Assembly: GCF_003013715.1 (NCBI RefSeq) | Contig: NC_072817.1 | Location: 558,001-622,000 of the forward strand | DNA: 64,000 nucleotides | Source of the DNA: Candidozyma auris | Taxonomy: Eukaryota; Ascomycota; Pichiomycetes; Serinales; Metschnikowiaceae | Direction: 5' to 3' | Part shown: positions 59,076 through 64,000 of the stretch, one piece after another | Layout of the letters: each line of letters opens with the position of its first letter | Numbering within the stretch: position 1 is the stretch's first letter | Position numbers and translations under genes: made by a program | The notes under the pieces: model-generated | Seen by the model: only the letters and a program-made list of their open reading frames with translations | Databases searched by the model: none | What the model was told of the DNA's origin: nothing

Positions 59076-59690
59076 CTAATTGTCCAACATCACAAAGGTA
59101 TTTCTGGTCCGAAGGTTGGCCAAGCTCTCACAAGGTACCGAGGGAAATCCATAGCGCCGGGCTTGGATTTTCGCTTTCTTCTGGTGAAGAACTAGCGCCT
59201 TGGCGTTGGCGGTAGCATAACTTCGGGGTTTGCGTCCTTTGACGGCGATGGTCCACCCAGCGTTCTCTTTGGCAGCAATAGCATCTTGTCTCTGCTGAAT
59301 AAGCTGCCTGATGGTGTCCACATACAACTTGTTCGTGAACGATTTGTTGAGGTTGGCCATGGTAGCTGGAGTCTCCAAAGAGTCTTTAATCCAGTTATAG
59401 ATTAGGGTGAGTTTTTCCAACTCATCCAGTGAGAGTTGAGAGGTGGGTTCTGCCAATGTTAGTGGTCCAGCAAATACTTTTGGTGATGGTGTAGCGAGGA
59501 CTAGAAGTTTGGTAGACTTTGAGCTTTTGTGCTCAAACAACTTGTGGAAGAGTCTTCCAATACGTTTGCACTTGTTGCGCAATCTGTCTCGTGTTCTCAT
59601 CTTTTTTACTTCAGCCGGAAGCACGAGTGGTGGGACATCGATCTTCGTTGGAGCGGAAGACTTGAAAAGCTTAGAGATTCTGAGAGCCAT
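59076..59690 (-). CDS. hypothetical basic protein, 204 aa
   Basis: Not recognised. Starts MALRISKLFKSSAPTK, very basic overall. A Lys/Arg-rich first 60 residues (MRTRDRLRNKCKRIGRLFHKLFEHK) is followed by a helical middle (LSLDELEKLTLIYNWIKDSLE) and a second basic C-terminal part (KGRKPRSYATANAKALVLHQKKAKIQARR). It could be mitochondrial or nucleic-acid binding, but nothing decides. ATG start; long enough and isolated enough to be a real, perhaps lineage-specific, gene. Confidence 0.65.
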   Translation of the reverse strand: MALRISKLFKSSAPTKIDVPPLVLPAEVKKMRTRDRLRNKCKRIGRLFHKLFEHKSSKSTKLLVLATPSPKVFAGPLTLAEPTSQLSLDELEKLTLIYNWIKDSLETPATMANLNKSFTNKLYVDTIRQLIQQRQDAIAAKENAGWTIAVKGRKPRSYATANAKALVLHQKKAKIQARRYGFPSVPCESLANLRTRNTFVMLDN

Positions 59691-61025
59691 TGAGATTTTT
59701 GGTTGCGCTGAAAAGAGTTGAAGAATAAAGAAGTAAAGAAAAAAAAAGTTACAATGTGGGAGAAGGGCCTCTATTTATATTGATTCTGACCATCCAGGCC
59801 ATAAATTACATTTGGTCTTTCCCATAAATGTTCAGACACTCGCTCACCCTGTAGGGAAGGTGGAAAGTGTACAAATGCAAGATATCTCGATTTTGGTCAT
59901 TCCTTAGATATAAGTACAAGTCCAATTTTTTAAATGGAAGGTGAGTATCTCCTTGGATTTCCTTTGGGGAAAGACTATATAAGGAGTTTCCCTACGTCGA
60001 ACAACGGAGAGGCGTTTGGGGTGTTCTAGTAAAAAATGTTGGGAGAGTGTCTTTTGAGTTTCTAGTATCGATTCTTTGTCGCTACCCAAAAATAACCAAT
60101 TACCAAAAGTCATTGGACGAGACATGTGCTCCTACCTATGTCAGGAATTAAGCAAGTGAATTGTTGTCAAAGGCAAGTGCACGGTATCGTTTCCTGGATC
60201 CCAAATCTTCAGCACAGGCTGAAGGGCCGAGATCTTCTCCCCTTAAATGGTCTTCCAAATGATTCTAGAGATCTACAGAAAGAACAATGATTTTACTCCT
60301 GAGAAGTCACATTTTGGCCTGGCGCTTAGTGTAATAGCCAATCTCCTAGTAGCTACGTTTTTGGCGGTATCTGACCGCGTAGTACCTTCATGAAACAGGC
60401 AAGATCTGTGATGTTAAGGGAATGTGTTACTTATGTAAACAAAATCACATAAATTCGAGGGCAACTTCACCATAAGGCAAGTTGGAATGTTGATTCTACT
60501 ATGCTTAAAGATGTAACATCATCATTTGTGCTTCAGACGAGCGGAAAAGGGTACACCATATGCTCGGCTCAAATCCGCTATAGCCCAATCTCTTCAATAG
60601 ACCTTTTCAGGCTCATGTGTTCAATAAGCCCCAAACACAAGCGAATACTGAGGAACTTTCTATATACCCAAACCAGGCGTATCTCCGGTGCTTAGCAAGA
60701 CACTCGCATAATGCAAGGGCAAATGCACACCCCATTGATGACTTATGGAATCACCACAGCTTGAAGTGATATAATTGGAGGAAAAATGAAGATTACAGAT
60801 CACTCAGCAAAATTTGCCGTAGAGCGCAAGCCAAGAATTGACAGTTTGGTGGCCTTTGAAGTCGAATCCTTCTCGCGTTTCGGGGTATCTTTCCGAAAGA
60901 TGATTACAAATCTTGCTGCAAGGCGCCTCTCTCCATAACGGCGCGGATTATATATAATCCGGGACGATAACCACAATTACCATTGCTATTCTACAATTTC
61001 CAATCAACTACATCTCTACATCTCA
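59691..61025. other. intergenic region upstream of old yellow enzyme
   Basis: 1.34 kb. Near the OYE gene is an 18-bp palindrome with an embedded TATA (60944-60961). Short ATG frames at 59904-60125 (minus) and 60501-60695 (plus) have no recognised similarity. Confidence 0.5.
60944..60961 (+). promoter_or_regulatory. OYE promoter TATA inside 18-bp palindrome
   Basis: CGGATTATATATAATCCG reads the same on both strands. Its centre provides TATATAA (60951-60957), 68 bp before the ATG. The ends are inverted CGG triplets, as bound by some Zn2Cys6 dimers, which would overlap the TATA box. Confidence 0.6.
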
Positions 61026-62252
61026 ATGGTTTCTCAAGTTACTCCCAAAGCTTTAAAAAACTCTAAGCTCTTCCAGCCAATCAAAGTCGGCAAGAACGAG
61101 TTCTCCAACAGAGTGGTGTTTGCACCCTCCACCAGATTCAGAGCTGCTCAGGACCACACTCCCTCGGATCTTCAATTGCAGTACTACGACGACAGAACAA
61201 AGTACCCAGGCACGTTGATCATCACGGAAGGTACAGTGCCAAACGAAAAGACGGGCACTTACGCTGGTGTTCCAGGTATTTTCACTGAAAACCACATCAA
61301 GGGCTGGAAGAAGATCAATGACAAGATCCACGAGAACAAGTCCTTCTCGAGTATCCAACTCTGGGGCTTGGGAAGAGCCGCAGACCCTGCCCAGAACAAG
61401 AAAGAGGGCCAGAAGTACCAGGCGCCTTCTCCTATCTACCAGGATGAGGAGGCTGAAAAGGCCGCTAAGGAGGCTGGCAACGAGTTGGTCGCTTACACCA
61501 CTGAGGAAGTTGACCAGTTGATCGAGGAGTACGTGAAGACCGCTAGAAACGCAATTGCTGCGGGTTTTGATTACGTCGAGCTCCATGGTGCTCACGGTTA
61601 CTTGCTTAACCAGTTTTTCGAGGCCTCTTCCAACCAAAGAACCGACAAGTACGGTGGGTCCATTGAAAACAGAGCACGTTTCCCATTGGCTCTCGTTGAC
61701 CGCCTCACTGAAGAGATCGGTGCCGAGAGATTGGCTATCAGAATCTCTCCATGGGCCAAGTTTTTGGGCATGAAGGGTGTCGATGACAAGGAGGCTCACC
61801 CTATTGCCACATACGGCTACTTTTTGGGACAATTGCAACAGAGGGCAGATGCTGGCAAGCAGCTTGCTTATGTGTCCATTGTGGAGCCAAGAGTAGCAGG
61901 CAATGTCGATGTTGAGGCTGAGAACATCCACGGCGACAATACCTTCGTCAAGACCATCTGGAAGGGTGTTCTTGTTAGAGCAGGCAACTACACATATGAC
62001 GCTCCAGATTTCAAGCAGCTCTTGGAAGACATCGACGATGGACGTACCTTGGTTGGGTTCTCTAGATTCTTCATCTCGAACCCTGACTTGGTGTACAGAC
62101 TTCGTGACGGCAAGACCTTGACTCCATACGACAGGTCCACTTTCTATGCTGACAACAACTGGGGATACAACACGTATGATGTGAGCGATGGAAAGCAGAA
62201 GTTTGACGAAGAGGCCGAGAAGGCTCGCAAGCCAACCACGCTTGTGGCCTAG
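61026..62252 (+). CDS. old yellow enzyme family NADPH flavin oxidoreductase
   Basis: 408 residues, FMN-binding TIM-barrel ene-reductase (OYE2/EBP1-like), which reduces alpha,beta-unsaturated carbonyls. Markers: SNRVVFAPSTRFRA, TEGTVPNEKTGTYAG, SIQLWGLGRAADP, ELHGAHGYLLNQF, RTDKYGGSIENRARF and GFSRFFISNPDLVYRL. The active site shows HGAHGY: a His-His pair followed by the proton-donor Tyr, whereas baker's yeast OYE has His-Asn. CTG appears to be absent and codon use is strongly biased, which explains a long antisense open frame over the gene. It may respond to oxidative or electrophile stress; no Yap1 site was found. Confidence 0.95.
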   Translation: MVSQVTPKALKNSKLFQPIKVGKNEFSNRVVFAPSTRFRAAQDHTPSDLQLQYYDDRTKYPGTLIITEGTVPNEKTGTYAGVPGIFTENHIKGWKKINDKIHENKSFSSIQLWGLGRAADPAQNKKEGQKYQAPSPIYQDEEAEKAAKEAGNELVAYTTEEVDQLIEEYVKTARNAIAAGFDYVELHGAHGYLLNQFFEASSNQRTDKYGGSIENRARFPLALVDRLTEEIGAERLAIRISPWAKFLGMKGVDDKEAHPIATYGYFLGQLQQRADAGKQLAYVSIVEPRVAGNVDVEAENIHGDNTFVKTIWKGVLVRAGNYTYDAPDFKQLLEDIDDGRTLVGFSRFFISNPDLVYRLRDGKTLTPYDRSTFYADNNWGYNTYDVSDGKQKFDEEAEKARKPTTLVA

Positions 62253-62684
62253 ATTCAATAGATATAGATATGACTAAGAGATTGAAAGTTTTGTGATTTT
62301 CTGCAAGTAAGGTTTTGTAATTTACTGCTCAATTGTGATTAAGATACGATCCAAATATATCTGACTGAAAAAGTAATGTAGTGAAGGACGCATTACGTTA
62401 AAGTAGCAATTGCGCAATTGGCTTCTTGTAGCATCTGCATCTCAAGGCACAATCCAAAGAACGAAATCCTATACTCATGAAATTGCTCTAGTTGAGCTCT
62501 CACTTTCCCGAAAATACCAAAAATCTGATTTTCTTGCCCACCGTCGGAAAGGCGTTTAGGATCATCCCTTGAACTGTTTCCCAGCTCGGAGTTCCCATCA
62601 AAATACCGAGTGTGTGAGTGTGAGAAAAAAAGCATACCACTATATAAATCAACTACCTTCGTCTGCTATCAATTACACCCCAGT
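62253..62684. other. intergenic region upstream of cyclophilin
   Basis: 432 bp. A TATATAAA box at 62641-62648 lies 36 bp before the cyclophilin ATG. A minus-strand ATG frame at 62393-62635 (80 codons) has no recognised similarity. Confidence 0.5.
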
Positions 62685-63515
62685 ATGCGCCTTTTACGTC
62701 AATTGCTCTGGAGCGTTCTTTGGCTAACGCTGGCGCTAGCGGCTCTTATTCCACCCACCTTTTCTGCGTCCGAACTCAGACACCTACAAGGAGACCCCAT
62801 GGCTACACACAAGGTTACGCTAGCGATTGCCAAAAACAAAATGTACTACGGGGGCTTGACTGTAGCGCTTTTCGGTGATGTTGTGCCGAAGACGTCTGAA
62901 AATTTCGCCGCTTTGGCCAACATGTCCCAAGGGTTTGGCTACGATACAACTCCATTTCATAGAATCATAAAAGACTTCATGGTTCAAGGTGGAGACTTTG
63001 AGAACAAAGACGGCACAGGTGGCCGCTCCATATACGGAAAACACTTTCCAGATGAAAATTCCGAATTGAAGCACGATAAGTATGGCCGTGTGTCTATGGC
63101 CAACTCAGGGAAGGATCGCAATGGAGCACAGTTTTTCATCACGACGAGAGATGAGTGTCTGTGGCTCGACGGGAAGCACGTGGTGTTTGGGCAACTAGTA
63201 GATGGGTTTGAACTTTTGGAGGAGATGAATAATTGCACCACAGGCGTTAATGATCGCCCCAATGACGAGTACTTGATATACAAAGGTGAGACCGCTCTTA
63301 TAGACTACACGCAGCAAAAGAGCTTGCAGGAGTTGCTGAAGGAGGAGGAGATTGAGCAAGCTGCTTTGCGGGGAGAGACAACGTTGTTCAATGACCAGGT
63401 GAGGGTCATGGAGGTAGAGCACGAGGACTCGATGGGAGGGTACATCTTCCTCATGGGCTTCTGCTTGATTGTGTTGGTGATAATGACCAGTACAAAGAGA
63501 AAAAGGGTGGCCTGA
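62685..63515 (+). CDS. membrane-anchored secretory-pathway cyclophilin (Cpr4/Cpr8-like)
   Basis: 276 residues from the first ATG (62685). Signal sequence (about 1-28, LLRQLLWSVLWLTLALAALI). Cyclophilin domain (about 40-205) with VPKTSENFAAL, FHRIIKDFMVQGGDF, NGAQFFITT and the Trp of CLWLDGKHVVFGQ; the catalytic Arg of HRIIKDF is present, so peptidyl-prolyl isomerase activity is likely. After an acidic helix (LLKEEEIEQAA) comes a C-terminal transmembrane helix (about 250-268, MGGYIFLMGFCLIVLVIM) and a KRKR tail. A domain order like baker's yeast Cpr4/Cpr8. Confidence 0.9.
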   Translation: MRLLRQLLWSVLWLTLALAALIPPTFSASELRHLQGDPMATHKVTLAIAKNKMYYGGLTVALFGDVVPKTSENFAALANMSQGFGYDTTPFHRIIKDFMVQGGDFENKDGTGGRSIYGKHFPDENSELKHDKYGRVSMANSGKDRNGAQFFITTRDECLWLDGKHVVFGQLVDGFELLEEMNNCTTGVNDRPNDEYLIYKGETALIDYTQQKSLQELLKEEEIEQAALRGETTLFNDQVRVMEVEHEDSMGGYIFLMGFCLIVLVIMTSTKRKRVA

Positions 63516-64000
63516 TAGTAGCTTAGCCTTGGAAGGGTTAATTAAGCCAGCATACAAAGCTTATAAGACGAGATTGAGCCCGTTGATGTCCAAAAATACC
63601 GTTCTGAAGGTGAGGTTGTTTAAACAAAGATAATGAGCTCAGCACTGAATCCAAGGGGCGTCTAATTCCTCGTGCGCTTCCATGCTTCAGCTATAGTTGG
63701 TGACCGTCTGTTCTCATTTTGCACCCAAAGAGGCGATATAATGCCAGAGGTACCAAACCTTGCTGCAATTTCCTGAAAACAGAACGGTCAAGATTCAGTA
63801 TCGAAAATTAATTAGCATTTCTTTCATTACGCTGACTGATCCCTGTAGATTTCACCTCCCACCATCATCCACTTTCTTTCAGCACCTTGACTGGATAGCA
63901 AAACGGCATGTTTTATTCTTTCTTGTTTGCGGTTATCTCGGCCCAGCTCTTAAACCACATTCAAGAACAACGTGTAGCCTCCAGAGAGCCTTTTGAAGGT
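63516..64000. other. intergenic end of window
   Basis: 485 bp after the cyclophilin. No gene was recognised; a plus frame at 63760-63996 runs near the window edge without recognisable similarity. Confidence 0.4.

Noticed and set aside
61053..62258. 401-codon antisense open frame covering the whole old yellow enzyme gene
   Set aside because: A product of extreme codon bias on the sense strand, which removes antisense stops. No start context, no family, and the sense protein is unmistakable.

Overview
The window is a stretch of budding-yeast nuclear chromosome. It carries about 35 protein genes, all apparently intronless, plus one tRNA, and coding sequence fills roughly 70% of it. Gene content points to an ascomycete yeast of the CTG clade (Candida/Clavispora/Metschnikowia type): a secreted LIP-family lipase, an old yellow enzyme, a Ste6-type pheromone exporter, a SUP35 with a QGGYQ-repeat prion-like domain, and two genes missing from baker's yeast (a MUG/TDG-type mismatch glycosylase and the dynactin p25 subunit). 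CTG codons are rare in the strongly biased genes. At two conserved sites (Opi3 residue 115, Stu2 residue 292) a CTG falls where I recall relatives having serine, so CTG is probably read as Ser. The species itself is not determined. Where a reading frame is open upstream of its first ATG, I place the start at the ATG.

Layout. 0-6.4 kb: the 3' end of an OCH1-family mannosyltransferase, LYS9, DML1 and a secreted lipase. 6.4-9.2 kb: a gene-poor interval with tRNA-Val(AAC). 9.2-19.5 kb: SCJ1, PBN1, OPI3, GID4/VID24, a TFB6-like gene, a twin-CX9C protein, a MUG/TDG glycosylase and a BRL1/BRR6 protein. 19.9-33.2 kb: a Lys14-like Zn2Cys6 regulator, STE6, UBA1, EPS1 and dynactin p25. 33.7-47.3 kb: PMI1, a Pab2/Sgn1-like RRM protein, NOP16, CFD1, BET1, an unknown 617-aa protein, LSB5, SUP35 and ARG82/IPK2. 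49.2-63.5 kb: SSO2, an FCY2-type permease, STU2, ETF-beta (CIR1), TDA10, PRE3, an unknown 204-aa protein, an old yellow enzyme and a membrane-anchored secretory cyclophilin.

The genes are housekeeping and not an operon-like system, though themes recur: ER folding and glycosylation (OCH1-like, SCJ1, PBN1, EPS1, PMI1, cyclophilin), ubiquitin/proteasome (UBA1, PRE3, GID4) and vesicle fusion (BET1, SSO2, LSB5). Convergent neighbours are packed very tightly, twice with only 3 bp between stop codons. Divergent neighbours are usually separated by about 0.7-1.9 kb.

The most striking unexplained signal is a short DNA word, TGGCTGCGAAA (usually AATGGCTGCGAAA). It occurs seven times, always between genes and on both strands, mostly 240-420 bp upstream of a start codon. 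By chance far less than one copy would be expected. I propose it is the site of a general promoter-organising factor or another chromosomal element of this lineage. The LYS9 promoter also shows a perfect Gcn4 site.
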